A stretch of 64,000 nucleotides of DNA from Elephas maximus indicus (GCF_024166365.1 NC_064826.1:20980001-21044000), one strand, 5' to 3'. Counted from the first letter of the stretch, positions 11,582 through 24,410 are shown. Made by a program: numbers and translations. Notes: generated by a model not told the origin, from the sequence alone.

Positions 11582-12455
11582 AGGTTGTTTTACAACTTTG
11601 TTGGGGTAGAATTTAAATTGTAGAAAACCAATAGCGATACAAATGTTTCTTGTCCATAACGGTATGAATTCTTTCTGTTAATAGAACTGTAAAAATACCT
11701 TGTCCAGCAGAGAATGTAAACCTCTGTAAGTCAAAATCTCATTTGAACTAGTTTTAACATCTTATTGGTTCCATCATTAATTAATGAGCTGAATAAAATC
11801 ACTGACACTGTTTATTTTGTATTTGTATGAGTCATGTTATTAACTTTTTAAAATGTTATATTTTAACAATATAATGTTCATATTCTGCACCTTTATGCCC
11901 CTGAATTTCAGCTAGTAATATTCTAAATCTGCTGTGACATTACTAATTTAATTTTTATTTTTCAAGCAATCAATGATCACAAATTTCAAAAAGGTATGTT
12001 CCGGCAAGGCCTGCAGTTGGAATCCCATTGGAAAGGTATTATGCTCAGCAAAATGTTGACCATGATGAAATAATTCATTCAGACTTGAGAAAGTGTCAGA
12101 TAGTGTATTTTTTCAATAGCTAAGGTCTTTTTTTTTTTTTTTTTTTTAAGGTCTTAAGGAGTATTTCCTACCGGGGCAATATAGGTACTTATTTTGATAC
12201 TTTTCCGATAGTTTATCTTTGTCTCCTCTGTGCTACCTACTGCTGAAAATATTTATCTGCAGGAACTGGGAAGATCAAAAGTACCATGTGTTGGAGTATC
12301 TGGTCAATCTTGCAAATTGCGCCAACCTGGGGCGGGTGGGGGGAGTGGTGGATGAGTGACGGCAGGTGAGGGATGGAAGATCTTGCTACAAAGCTGATGC
12401 AACGGGCAGTGAGACATAGGAGCTGCTGCTGCTGCTACGGTATGTGGAGGCAGCC
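11582..12455. other. AT-rich non-coding stretch
   Basis: About 870 bases, AT-rich, no recognised repeat. It holds a 14-base perfect palindrome (11774-11787) and a T run (about 12129-12147). No coding potential was seen. Confidence 0.5.
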
Positions 12456-12570
12456 TCGTCTTACAGCTGGGGACACTGAGACCCAGAGACATTTAGTGAC
12501 TTTCCCAGGGTCTTTCAGATACTGAACAACTGAGTGCTGAACCCAGGTCTTTCTCACGCCAAAGCCCTGC
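12456..12570 (-). repeat. MIR SINE, antisense
   Basis: 'cttacagctggggacactga', 'agtgactttcccagggtc' and 'gctgaacccaggtcttt' match the inverted MIR core. Confidence 0.7.
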
Positions 12571-12667
12571 ATTTTGGTTGCATCCCATATTGTAGGCAGG
12601 GACTGTGCAGTATGGTGTATGACATAATATAATATACATAAAATAATAATATACCAACTGTTGTTGT

Positions 12668-12848
12668 AGAAGGTCAGTGAAAGAGAGGAAGACCCTCAGT
12701 GAGATGAATTGATACAGTGGGTGCAACAATGGGCTCAAGCAAAGCAACAATTGTGAGGATGGTACAGGATTAGGCAGTGTTTTGTTCTGTTTTGCATAGG
12801 GCCTTCATGAGGCAGAACTGACTCAATGGCACCTAGCAACAGCAACTG
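12668..12848 (+). mobile_element. RTE LINE 3' fragment
   Basis: 'agaaggtcagtgaaagagag', 'gctcaagcaaagcaacaatt', 'ttcatgaggcagaactgact' and the tail 'cacctagcaacagcaac' are the last ~180 bases of the window's RTE family. It is strongly 5'-truncated. Confidence 0.85.
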
Positions 12849-12872
12849 TTGTCTGTAGGAGCAGTGCTGCCC

Positions 12873-13280
12873 TGTTATGGATTCAATTATGTCTCTCAAA
12901 AATACGTCTTGTAAATTCTAACCTCTATGTCTAAGGTTGTAATCCCACTTGGGAATGGATTTTCTTTGTCATGTTAATGATACAGAATTAGTGTAGACTG
13001 TATCTTGAGGCAATCTCTTTTGAGACATAAAAGTGATTAAACAAGCAAGTTAGCAGTGATGGGGGAAGAGAGATACCAAGCCACATGAAGATTGCCCAGG
13101 AGCAGAAGCTCAAAAGAGACAAGGACATTCCTCCAGAGCCGACGGACAGAGAAAGTCTTCTAGATTTGGCACTCAGAATTCAGATTTCTATCCTCCTAAA
13201 CTGTGACAAAATAAGTTCCTGTTTGATAAAACCACCCACTTATGGTATTTCTGTTAAAGCAGCACTGGATAACTAAGACA
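12873..13280 (+). repeat. afrotherian MaLR-like solo LTR
   Basis: It begins TGTTATGG and ends CTAAGACA. Internal markers are 'ggcaatctcttttgagacataa', 'attcctccagagccgac' and 'cacttatggtatttctgtta'. Flanking 5-mers TGCCC and TGTCC match at 4 of 5 bases, as expected for an old 5-base target duplication. Confidence 0.8.
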
Positions 13281-14007
13281 TGTCCCCAAGGAGTTCAGAA
13301 TTGTGACAATGATTAAGGGATACTATTGCTCTTTTTTTTTTTTTTTTATTGCTCTTAAGAAGGCATGCATCAGGCTTATGAAGATGTCCTTCAATGAACA
13401 TGACAATCCCTCAAAACGAAGACTTGTCCTGAATCCCGTCCAACTTTTGAATGTATTGTGAGATATTCAAGTAGGTGAAAAAGCTGTCTTTAATTACCTG
13501 AGCCTAAAACCTAATTTCCTTTTATACATTAACACAAAGTGTTTTTTATATGGTTTAAAAATACAGTGGCTTTTCCAAGAATTCGACTACTGTGTAAGTT
13601 ACAGGAAAACTGTTCTTTGTTTTGTTCAGAACTTCACCTAGAGTTGTTCATTCACTAATCTGGAAAATCACGTCAGGATCTGCAATGTGTGAATTGCAGA
13701 CAAAACCATCTGTATTTGTCTTTATTTGTGGCTATTTGAATTCACAGTGAGTTCACGTTTAGGGACAAGCATTTATTATTGCATTATATGTGCTAGTATA
13801 GCTGTGTCCAAACATTTACTATTGTTTTATTTGTAACTATATTAATTATTTTATTATAAAACTTTATTTTTATTTCTCTATTCCCTCATGAGCCAGAGGC
13901 AATATATTGATTAATTTTGACATTATCTATAAATTTAATTCCAGCGTAGTTACAAAATATTTGTTGTAAAATGTGGGGAGTTCACCCTGAATCTATTTCC
14001 CTGAGAC
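13281..14007. other. AT-rich non-coding stretch
   Basis: About 730 bases, AT-rich, with a T run near 13331-13347. No gene was seen. It may contain old DNA-transposon or L1 remains that I could not name. Confidence 0.45.
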
Positions 14008-14330
14008 AATCTTTAAACCTTAAACCAAAAATATCCCCTAAAGTCTTAAAACCAAATAATAGTTTAGCTCAACTAGCGAAGAATGTCTGCCTTGAGCATG
14101 GTGCTCTTTCAAGATCTATCTATATGGGATCAAATTGATGACAGCAACTCAAAAGACTAGATAGGAAATTTAGGGGCAGTGATTTTATGTTAATGGAGGA
14201 GGAACAGCTCAGAAAAGGAGGGTGAGAATGGCCGCACAACTCAAAGAATGTAATCAATGTCACTGAATTCAACGTAGAAACTGTTGAATTGATATATGTT
14301 TTTCTGTGTATAGTCTCAACAATAATATTA
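14008..14330 (+). repeat. LINE 3' end, outermost layer of nest
   Basis: This is not gene-like. It has the look of a non-LTR 3' UTR ('gcctaatgaatgtctgcc'-type region near 14081, then 'caatgtcactgaattcaacg') running into 'tctcaacaataat'. The same tail sequence resumes at about 24155-24200 after the RTE, so the RTE inserted into it. I think it is an L1 subfamily 3' end; that identification is tentative. Confidence 0.5.
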
Positions 14331-14679
14331 TAACAATAATAATACAACAATTGCAAGTCCAAGTTGAAACTGAAGAAAATTAGAACAAGTCCACGAGAGC
14401 CAAAGTACAACCTTGAATATATCCCACCTGAATTGAGAGACCACCTGAAGAATAGATTTGATGCACTGAACACTAACCATCAAAAACCAGACAAGTTGTG
14501 GAATGACATCAAAGACATCATACATGAAGAAAGCAAGAGGTCATTAAAAAGACAGGAGAGAAAGAAAAGACCAAAATGCGTGTCAGAAGAGACTCTAAAA
14601 TTTGCTCTTGAATGTTGAGTAGCTAAAGCAAAAGGAAAAAATGATTAAGTAAAAGAGCTGAGCAGAAGTTTTCAAAGGG

Positions 14680-15939
14680 GAGGCAGGGCGAAGATGGAAG
14701 AATAGCTGGAACTTCTGGCAGTCCTGCTTACAACAAAGACCCGAAAAAACAAGTGAAACGGTTACATTTATGACAAGCTAGGACCCCTGAACATCAAAGG
14801 CAAAGTTAGAAAATGGACTGAGTGGCAGAGGGTGGGAGAGTCAGTTCAGAAGCGGAGAGGAGCTGCCGGACCTGAATTGCCAGGATCCCTCAGGCACCAT
14901 TCCCAGGAGCGGCTGCAGTGGGCTGGTGGCAGCATTTGGCCACAGTTTCCTCAGGGAGAAGCAGCCAGCCTCACAACCTACTCACACCTCCAGAATCAGA
15001 GAAGAACAGCGCTCTTGACAAAAGCTAAGCACTTGTGTATATTTTGCTCTGCTTCCTGCCCCCAGGCCAGCTTCAGAGGCTGTTGATATCCCTGGGCCTG
15101 AGATAGGTCCTGTTGAGTGCCTGGAGCCATTCTCCCAGCCTTGGGGAAGGAATAAATTCACAATTGGGGGAAAAGATAATTTGCCAACTCTACTAACCTG
15201 GGGAGCTCCTGACAGAAGCGGCTCCTGTTCAGCCATAAACGGTCCATGGACTTTGAATACCTTTCCCCTCTGCATGGACCTGTGTGGGCCTATTTCAGGA
15301 GAATAGGCCCCTGTTGGCAATCTGCAACTGTTTCAGCTGTGTAGTGGATAGGTGGGTGTTTGATGATTGACAACACTTTGCTTATTAAACAGGATCCTCA
15401 CCTACCTACATCAGGGGCCTAAGGACTGGTGGCTCCACTCAGGTCACCCAGCCACCCGTGACAGGGGTCCAAGCATAACTGGTACCTCCCAGTCCTTACA
15501 ACCAAAAGCACTGGGTGCCCATGGTCCATCTGTAGAACCCACCCACCTGTACACTCTAGGGAAGAGGGACATACTTTCCTCAGAGTCACTTGGGGGACAA
15601 TTCTCAGCCCCCCGCCTTGTTCAGAGTGTGGCCCCCTGCTGCAATCAGATACTGGTAACTACACCAATCACCCCTGCCCCTCTAAGACTGTAGAACAGAG
15701 TGTGTACCACACACTTGATGACCAGCTACCTGGACACCTGAGCTGAATCCAAACAAGAAAAGTGAGTGGACTCCTGGCCTGATATACCTGATAACAGTTC
15801 TAACCATCTGGGGACAGGAAGTCACAGCTTCAAAGGCAAAAATAATCAAGCTAGCTCACTCAAGCTACCCGTTTGGGTATATCAAAACAAAACAAAGCAA
15901 GTAAACAACCATAAAATAAACTAATACGATAACTTATAG
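14680..15939 (+). promoter_or_regulatory. L1 5' UTR / internal promoter region
   Basis: About 1.26 kb, less AT-rich than the rest of the element, upstream of ORF1. In L1s the 5' UTR carries the internal promoter; the AAGATGG motif at about 14691 fits a YY1-type start-site element. The open frames here (for example 14832-15086, 15367-15693) have no known domain. Confidence 0.7.
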
Positions 15940-16925
15940 ATGGCTTGGAGACAACAGTCAATATCAAATCACTTAAAGAAAGAGACCATGATCACTTCAA
16001 CAATGTCTCAAAACAAAGAATCAAGGGATTTTCTAGATGAAAATGCCTTCCTGGAATTACCAGATGCAGAATACAAAAGATTAATATATAAAACACTTCA
16101 AGACATCAGTAACGAGATCAGGCAATATGCAGAACAAGCAAAGGAACACACAGATAAAACAGTTTAAGAAATTAAAAAGGTTATTCAGGAACATAATGAA
16201 AAATTTAATAAGCTGCAAGAATCCATAGAGAGACAGCAATCAGAAATTCAGAAGATTAACAATAAAATTACAGAATTAGACAACTCAGTAGAAAGTCAGT
16301 GGAGCAGAACTGAGCAAGTGGAAGGCGGAATTGGTGAGCTTGAAGATAAAGCACTTGGCATCAATATATTTGAATAAAAATCAAAGAAAAGAATTTAAAA
16401 AAATAAAGAAATCTTAAGAATCATGTGGGACTCTATCAAGAGAAATAACCTACAAGTAATCGGGGTACCAGAACAGGGAGGGATAACAGAAAATACGGAG
16501 AGAATTGTTGAAGATTTGTTGGAAGAAAACTTCCCTGATATAGTGAAAGATGAGAAGATATCTCTCCAAGATGCTCATTGAACTCCACATGAGGTAGATT
16601 TTAAAAGAAAGTCGCCAAGACATATTATAATCAAACTTACCAAAACCAAAGATAAAGAGAGAATTTTAGGAGCAGCTAGGGATAAACAAAAAGTCACCTA
16701 CAATGGACAGTCAATAAGAATAAGCTCGGACTACTTGGCAGAAACCAAGCAGGCAAGAAAGCAATGGGATGACTTATATAAAGCATTGAAGGAAAAAAAA
16801 TTCCAGCCAAGAATCATGTATACAGCAAAACTGTCTCTCAAATGTGAAGGTGAAATTAGGACATTTCCGGATAAACAGAAGCTTAGAGAATTTGTAAAAA
16901 CCAAACCAAAACTAAAGAAATACTA
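15940..16925 (+). pseudogene. L1 ORF1 (RNA-binding protein), broken
   Basis: ORF1p binds L1 RNA as a trimer and acts as a nucleic-acid chaperone. The first 75 codons are open from an ATG at 15940. Stops follow at about 16165 and 16374, with further breaks downstream. Between them a lysine/glutamate-rich, coiled-coil-like stretch is readable, and the C-terminal part ends '...EFVKTKPKLKKY' at 16923. This order (coiled coil, RRM, basic C-terminal domain) fits mammalian ORF1p. Non-functional. Confidence 0.85.
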
Positions 16926-17401
16926 AAGGGAGTTCATTGGTTAGAAAACCTATAATATCAGGTATCAACCCAAGACTAGAACACTGGACAGAGCAATCAG
17001 AGGTCAACTTAGGCAGAGAAATCACAAAAATAAATAAAGACAAAAAAATGCTCAAAACAGGGAAACCGCAACGTTATTATGTAAAAGAAGACAACATTAA
17101 AACAAGAAAGAGGGACTAAGAAATGTAGTCATAGATCTTTCAAATAGGGAGGAAGACAAGGTGATATAAAGAAATAAAAGTTAGGTTTAAACTTAGAAAA
17201 ATAGGGGTAAATATTACGGTAACCACAAAGGAGACTAACAATCCTACTAATCAAAATAAAATGCGAGAAAAAAATACAGACTCAGCAGAATCAAAATCAA
17301 CAAAATGAATAAGAGGAAAAGAATATATAAAGACAAACTACTCAGCACAAAAAATTAAGTGGGAAAAAGAAACTGTCAACAACACACAAAAAAGACATCC
17401 A

Positions 17402-20400
17402 ATGACAGCACTAAACTCATACCTATCCATAATCACACTGAATGTAAATAGACTAAATGCGCTAATAAAGAGACAGGGGCAGAATGGATTAAAAAAACAC
17501 GATCCATCTATATGCTGCCTACAGGAGACACACCTTAGACTTAGAGACACAAACAAACTAAAACTCAAAGGATGGGAAAAAAATATATCGAGCAAACAAC
17601 AATCAAAAAAGAGCAGGAGTGGCAATAGTAATTTCTGACAAAATAGACTTTAAAGTTAAATCCACCACAAAGGATAAGGAAGGAAACTATATAATGATTA
17701 AAGGGACAATATACCAGGAGGATATAACCATCTTAAATATTTATTCACCCAATTACAGGGCTGCAAGATACATAAAACAAACTCTAACAGCATTGAAAAA
17801 TGAGATAGACAGCTCCACAATTATAGTAGGAGACTTCAGCACACCACTTTTGGTGAAAGACAGGACATTCAGAAAGAAGTTCAATAAAGACATGGAAGAT
17901 CTAAATGCCACAATCAACCAACTTGACCTTATATACAGAGCACTCCACCCAACAGCAGCCAAATATACTTTCTTTTCTAGTGCACATGGAACATTCTCTA
18001 GAATAGACCACACATTAGGTCATAAAGCAAGCCTTAGCATCAAAATATTACAAAACATCTTCTCTGACCATAAGGCCATAAAAGTAGAAATCAGTAACAG
18101 AAAAAACAGAGTAAAGAAATCAAACACTTGGAAACTGAACAATACGCTGCTCAAAAATGACTGGGTTATAGAGGACATTAAGGCTGGAATAAAGAAATTC
18201 ATAGAATCCAATAAGAATGAAAACACTTCCTATCAGAACCTTTGGGACACAGCAAAAGCAGTGCTCAGAGGTCTATTTACATCAATAAATGCACACATCC
18301 AAAAAGAAGAAAGGGCCAAAATCAAAGAATCATCCCTACAACTTGAACAAATAGAAAGAGAGCAACAAAAGAAACCCTCTGGCACCAGAAGAAAGCAAAT
18401 AATAAAAATTAGACCAGAATTAAATAAAACAGAAAAACAATGGAAAGAATTAACAAGACCAAAAGCTGGTTCTTTAAAAAAATTAACAAAATTGATAAAC
18501 CATTGGCCAAACAGATGAATGAAAAACAGGAGAGGAAAGAAATAACCCGTATAAGAAATGAGATGGGTGATATTTCAACAGACCCAACCAAAATTATAAG
18601 GATCATATCAGATTACTATGAAAAATTGTACTCTAACAAATTTGAAAACCTAGAAGAAATGGATAAATTCCTAGAAACACACTACCTACCTAAACTAACA
18701 CAAACAGAGGTAGAACAACTAAATAGATCCATAACAAAAGAAGAGACTGAAAAGGTAATCAAAAAACTCCCAATAAAAAAAAGCCCTGGCCAGGACGGTT
18801 TCACTGCAGAGTTCTACCAAACTTTTAGAGAGTTAACACCACTACAAATGAAAGATATTTCAAAGCACAGAAAAGGACGGAATACTCCCAAACTCATTCT
18901 ACGAAGCCAGCATATCCCTGATACCAAAACCAGGTAAAAAAAAAGCAAAAACCAAATCCAGTGCCGTTGAGTCGATTCCGACTCATAGCAACCCTACAGG
19001 ACAGAGTAGAACTGCCCCATAGAGTTTCCAAGGAACGCCTGGCAGATTCGAACTGCCAAACCTTTGGTTAGCAGCCGTAGCACTTAACCACTACGCCACC
19101 AGGGTTTCCAAACCAGGTAAAAACACCACACAAAAAAAAGGAAATTACAGACCTGTATCCCTCATGAACTTAGATGCAAAAATCCTCAACAAAATTCTAG
19201 CCAATAGAATTCAACAACATATCAAAAAAAAATTCACCATGACCAAGCGGGATTCACACCAGGTATGCAGGGATGATTCAACATTAGAAAAACTATTAAT
19301 ATAATCCATCATACAAATAAAACAAAAGACGAGAATCACATGACTTTATCAATTGATGCAGAAAAGGCATTTGACAAAGTTCAACACCCATTCATGATAA
19401 AAACTCTCAGCAAAACAGGGAGAGAAGGAATATTCCTTAACATAATAAAGGGCATCTATACAAAGGCAACAGCAAACATCATTCTAAATGGAGAGAGTCC
19501 AAAAGCATTCCCCTTGAGATCGGGAAGCAGACAAGGATGACCTTTATCACCACTCTTATTCAACATTGTGCTGGAAGTCCTAGCGAGAGCACTTTGGCTA
19601 GATAAAGAAATAAAGGGCATCCAGATTGGTAAGGAAGAAGTAAAAGTATCTCTATTTGCAGATGACATGATCTTATACGCAGAAAACCCTAAAGAATCCT
19701 CAAGAAAACTACTGAAACTAGTAGAAGAGTTCAGCAGAGTGTCAGGATATAAGATAAACATAAAAAAATCAGTTGGATTCCTCTACACCAACAAAAAGAA
19801 CATCAAGGAGGAAATCACCAAATGAATACCATTTACAGTAGCCCCCAAGAAGATAAAATACTTAGGAATAAATCTTACCAAAGATGTAAAAGACCTATAC
19901 AAAAAAAAACTACAAGACACTACTGCAAGAAACCAAAAGAGGCCCACGTAAGTGGAAAAACGTACCTTGTTCATGGATAGGAAGACTTAACATTGTAAAA
20001 ATGTCTATTCTACCAAAAGCGATCTATAGATACAATGCAATTTCGATCCAAATTCCAATGACATTTTTAAATGAGATGGACAAATAAATCACCAACTTCA
20101 TATGGAAGGGAAAGAGGCCCTGGATAAGTAAAGCATTACTGAAAAAGAAGAACAAAATGGGAGGCCTCCCTCTACCCGATTTTAGAACCTATTACACCAC
20201 CACAGTAGTCAAAACAGCCTGGTACTGGTACAACAACAGATACATAGACCAATGGAACAGAATTGAGAATCCAGACATAAATCCATCCACATATGAGCAG
20301 CTGATATTTGAAAAAGGCCCAAATTCAATTAAACAGGGAAATTACGACAGTCTTTTTAACAAATGGTGCTGGCATAAGCGGATATCCCTCTGTAAAAAAA

Positions 20401-21340
20401 TGAAACAAGATCCATACCTCACACCATGCACAAAAACTAACTCAAAATGGATCAAAGACCTAAATATAAAATCTAAAATGATAGAGATCATGGAATAAAA
20501 AATAGGGACAATGCTAGGCATAAATGGTATACAAAACATTACTCACGATGCAGAAAAGAAACTAGATAACTGGTAGCTCCTAAAACTCAAACACCTATGC
20601 TCATTCAAAGACTTCATCGAAAGAGTAGAAACATTACCTACAGAGTGGGAAAAAGTTTTTAGCTATGACATTCCCTATCAGCGCCTGATCTCTAAAATCT
20701 ACACGATACTGCAAAAACTCAACTACAAAAAGATAAATAACCCAATTAAAAAATGGGCAAAAGATATGAACAGGCACTTCACTAGAGAAGACATTCAGGC
20801 AGTGAACAGGTACATGAGGAAATGCTCCCAATCATTAGCCATTAGAGAAATGCAAATCAAAAGTACAATAAGATTTCATCTCATTCCAACAAGGCTGGCA
20901 TTAATCCAAAAAACACAAAATAATAAATGTTGGAGAGGTTGTGGAGAGTCTGGAACACTTATACACTGCTGGTGGGAATGTCAAACGGTACAACCACTTT
21001 GGAAATTGATTTGGGACTTCCGTAAAAAGCTAGAAATAGAAATACCATACAATCCAGGAACCCACTCCTTGAAATATATCCTAGAGAAATAAGAGCCTTT
21101 ACACGAATAGATATATGCACACCCATGTTCATTGCTGCATTGTTTACAATAGCAAAAAGATGGAAGCAACCAAGGTGCTCATCAACGGATGAATGGATAA
21201 ATAAATTATGGTATATTCACACAATGGAATACTACACATCGATGAAGAGCAATGATAAATCCATGAAACATTTCATAACATGGAGGAATCTGGAAGGCAT
21301 TATGCTGAATGAAATTAGTCAGTTGCAAATGGACAAATAG
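17402..21340 (+). pseudogene. L1 ORF2 (endonuclease / reverse transcriptase), broken
   Basis: ORF2p nicks target DNA and reverse-transcribes L1 RNA. The N-terminal APE-type endonuclease is readable from 17402 in one frame ('LNVNRLNA', 'CCLQETH') and continues at 17619-18518 after a frameshift ('GDFSTPL', 'IDHTLG', 'SDHKAI'). The reverse transcriptase follows: 'KKSPGQDGFTAEFYQ' near 18780, then '[12 protein letters not shown]' near 19360 and the catalytic 'FADDMILY' near 19660. The C-terminal part ends at 21338. Several frameshifts and one SINE insertion break it. Spacing from ORF1 is about 476 bases. Confidence 0.92.
18941..19109 (-). repeat. AfroSINE inside L1 ORF2, antisense
   Basis: Inverted AfroSINE: 'gtgccgttgagtcgattccg' at the left and the tRNA-like head 'ccactacgccaccagggttt' at the right. 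It is flanked by a perfect 14-base duplication, AAACCAGGTAAAAA, at 18927-18940 and 19110-19123. It has few differences from the other copies and is the innermost and youngest layer of the nest. Confidence 0.95.
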
Positions 21341-22358
21341 TGTATAAGACCACTATTAGAAGAGCTGGAGAAATAGCTTAAACAGAGAAGAAAATATTCG
21401 TTGATGGTTACGAGAAGGAGCAGGGAGGGAGAGGGGCTGTCACTAATTAGATAGTAGGTAAGAACTATTTTAGGTGAAGGGAAAGACAACACACAATACA
21501 GGACAGGTCAGCACAACTGGACTAAACCAAAAGTAAAGAAGTCTCCTGAAAAAGCTGAACACTTCGAAGGCCAGCGTAGCAGGGGTAGGGTTTTGGGGAC
21601 CATGGTTTCAGGGGACATCTATATCAATCAGCATAATAAAATCTATTAAGATAATATTCTGCATCCCTCCCTTGGAAAGTGTTGTCTGGGGTCTTTAACG
21701 CTAGCAAGCGGCCATCGAAGATGCATTAATTGGTCTCAACCCACCCGGAGCAATGAAGAACACCAAAGACACAAGGTAATTATGAGCCCAAGAGAAAGAA
21801 AGGGCCACGTAAACAAGGGACCACATCAGCCTGAGACCAGAGGAACTAGGTGGTGCCTGGCTGAAACCGATGGCTGCTCTGACAGGGAACACAACAGAGA
21901 ACCCCTGAGGGAGCCGGAGAACAGTGGGATACGGACCCCAAATTCTCGTAAAAAGACCAGACTTAATGGTCTCACTGAGACTAGAAGGACCCCGGTGGTC
22001 TTGGTCCCCAGACCTTCTGTTAGCCCAAGATGGGAACCATTCCCAAAGCCAACTCTTCAGACAGGGATTGGACTGGACAACGGGATAGAAAATGATACTG
22101 GTGAAGAGTGAGCTTCTTGGATCAAGTAGACACATGAGACTATGTTGGCATCTCCTGTCTGGAGGGGAGATAGGAGGGTGGAGGAGGTCAGACGCTGGCC
22201 GAATGGACACGAAAAGAGGGAGTGGAGGGAAGGAGTGTACTGTCTCATTAGAGGGAGAGCAATCAGGAGTATATAGCAAGGTGTGTATATATTTTTGTAT
22301 GTGAGACTGACTTGATTTGTAAACTTTCACTTAAAAAAACAATAAAAATTAAAAAAAA
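21341..22358 (+). repeat. L1 3' UTR and poly(A) tail
   Basis: About 1 kb after the ORF2 stop, ending 'aataaaaatt' plus an A run. The last ~690 bases are closely related to the truncated L1 at 51102-51804, which shows that both are one subfamily. A poly(A) signal AATAAA lies near 22340. Confidence 0.85.
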
Positions 22359-24237
22359 AAGTTTTCAAAGGGCTGCTTGAGAAGGCAAAATAAAGTATTA
22401 TAATTATATGTGCAAAGACCCGGAGATAGAAAGCCAAAAGGGAAGAACACACTCAGCATTCCTCAAGCTGAAAGAACTGAAGAAAAAATTCAACCCTTGA
22501 GTTGCGATACTGAAGGATTCTGCAAGGAAAATATTAAATAACACAGGAAGCGTCAAAAGAAGATGGAAGGAATATACAGTCACTATTTAGTATATACCAA
22601 ATTGGTTGACATTCAACCCTTTCAGGAGGTAACATATAATCAAGAACTGATGGTACTGAAGGAAGAAGTCCAAGCTGCACTGAAGGCGTTGGCAAAAAAA
22701 CAAGGCTCCAGGAATTGACAGAATACCAATCGAGATATTTCCACAAATGGATGCAGCCCTGGATGCGCTCACTCGTCTATGCCAAGAAATTTGGAAGACA
22801 GCTACCTGGTCAACTGACTGGAAGAGATCCATATTTATGTCTATTCCCAAGAAAGGTGATCCAACCAAACGTGGAAATTATTGAACAATATCATTAATAT
22901 CACATGCAAGCAAAATTTTGCTGAAAATCATTCAAAAGTGGCTGCAGCACTATATCAACAGGGAACTACCAGAAATTCAAACTGGATTTAGAAGAGTACA
23001 TGGAACCAGGGATATCATTGCTGATGTCAGATGGATCCTGGCCGAAAGCAGAGAATACCAGAAAGATGTTTACCTGTGCTTTACTGACTATGCTAAGACA
23101 TTCAACTGTGTGGGTCATAACAAATTATGGATAACATTGCAGAGAATGGGAATTCTGGAACACTTAATTGTGCTTATGAGGAATCCGTACATGAATCAAG
23201 AGGCAGTCGTTCGAATAGAACAAGGGGATACTGAGTGGTTTAAAGTCAGGAAAGGTGTGCATCAAGGTTTTATCCTTTTACCATACCTATTTAATCTGTA
23301 TGCTGATCAAATAATCAGATAACCTGGACAATATGAAGAAGAATTGGGCATCAGGATTGGAGAAAGACTCATTAACAACCTGCATTATGCAGAGACACAA
23401 CCTTGCTTGCTGAAAACAAAGAGGACTTGGAGCACTTACTAATGAAGATCAAAGACCACAGCCTTCAATATGGATTACACCTCAACATAAAGAAAACAAA
23501 AATCCTCACAACTGGACCAATAAGCAACATTATGATAAATGGAGAAAGGTTGTCAAGGATTTCATTTTACTTGGATCCATAATCAACATTCATGAAAACA
23601 ACAGACAAGAAATCAAAAGACGCATTGCATTGGGCAAATTGGTTGCAAAAAACCTCTTTAAAGTGTCAGAAAGCAAAGATGTCACCTTGAGGACAAAGGT
23701 GTACCTGACCCAAGCCATGGGGTTTTCAATCGCCTGACACCCATGCGAAAGCTGGTTGATGAATAAAGAAAACTGAAGAAGAATAGATGCTTTTGAATTG
23801 TGGTGTTGGCGAAGAATATTGAATATACCATGGACTGCCCAAAGAATGAACAAATGTGTTTTGGAAGAAGTACAACCAGAATGCTCCTTAGAAGCAAGGA
23901 TGTCAGGGCTTCATCTCACATACTTTAGACATGTTATCAGGAGGGATCACTGGAGGACATCATGCTTGGTAAAGTAGAAGGTCAGCAAAAAAGAGGAAGG
24001 CCCTCAACGAGATGGATTGACAGACACAGTGGCTGCAACAATGGACTCAATATAACGACAATTGTGAGGATGGCGCAGGACCGGGCAGTGTTTCATTCTG
24101 TCGTGCATGAGGTCACTATGCGTTGGAACGGACTCGACGGCACCTAACAACAACTACATTCTCAACAATGATAACAAAATAAATAAAATAAAATTTAAAA
24201 AGTAGGGGGTTCAAGTGGGGTTGAGAACCACTACAGT

Positions 24238-24410
24238 GGAATGAGCACTGGCCAGGAAATGGCAAAATCTTTACGGGGACTCTGGTTTTGCCACTTATTT
24301 TGAGAATGTCACAAACTCTCCAAGATTGTTTACTTCCCTGTAAAATGAACAACCTCCACCTTCTGCTTTTCTGAGTAGTTATTGCATTAATCAAATGAGA
24401 TCATATAATA
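24238..24410 (+). repeat. possible MIR SINE
   Basis: 'tggaatgagcactggcc', then 'tttgccactt' and 'ctgtaaaatgaac' follow the MIR order loosely. Tentative. Confidence 0.45.

Larger units (their letters stand above)
14680..22358 (+). mobile_element. full-length L1 LINE, inactive
   Basis: A complete L1 of about 7.7 kb: 5' UTR, ORF1, ORF2, 3' UTR and poly(A). It is bounded by a 14-base target duplication, AAGTTTTCAAAGGG, at 14666-14679 and 22359-22372, and lies inside an RTE. The 5' end shows 'gaggcagggcgaagatgg', including an AAGATGG like the YY1 site at the start of other L1s. Both ORFs are broken and an AfroSINE sits in ORF2, so it cannot move itself. Confidence 0.95.
14351..24150 (+). mobile_element. 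RTE LINE, split by a full-length L1
   Basis: The RTE runs 14351-14665 and resumes at 22373-24150, so about 2.1 kb of a LINE that I expect to be about 3.2 kb when complete. It is 5'-truncated. The right half encodes broken reverse transcriptase (for example 23018-23322, with 'TRDIIADVRWILAE' and 'GVHQG' blocks) and ends 'cacctaacaacaac'. It carries frameshifts and stops. Flanking 'tctcaacaat' on both sides marks its own insertion. Confidence 0.9.

Noticed and set aside
17619-18518. 299-codon plus-strand frame as a possible host gene
   Set aside because: It reads the endonuclease domain of L1 ORF2 and lies between the L1 duplications.
21701-22330. 209-codon minus-strand frame
   Set aside because: It is the reverse complement of the L1 3' UTR. 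A related frame exists at 51264-51773 only because that is the same L1 segment.
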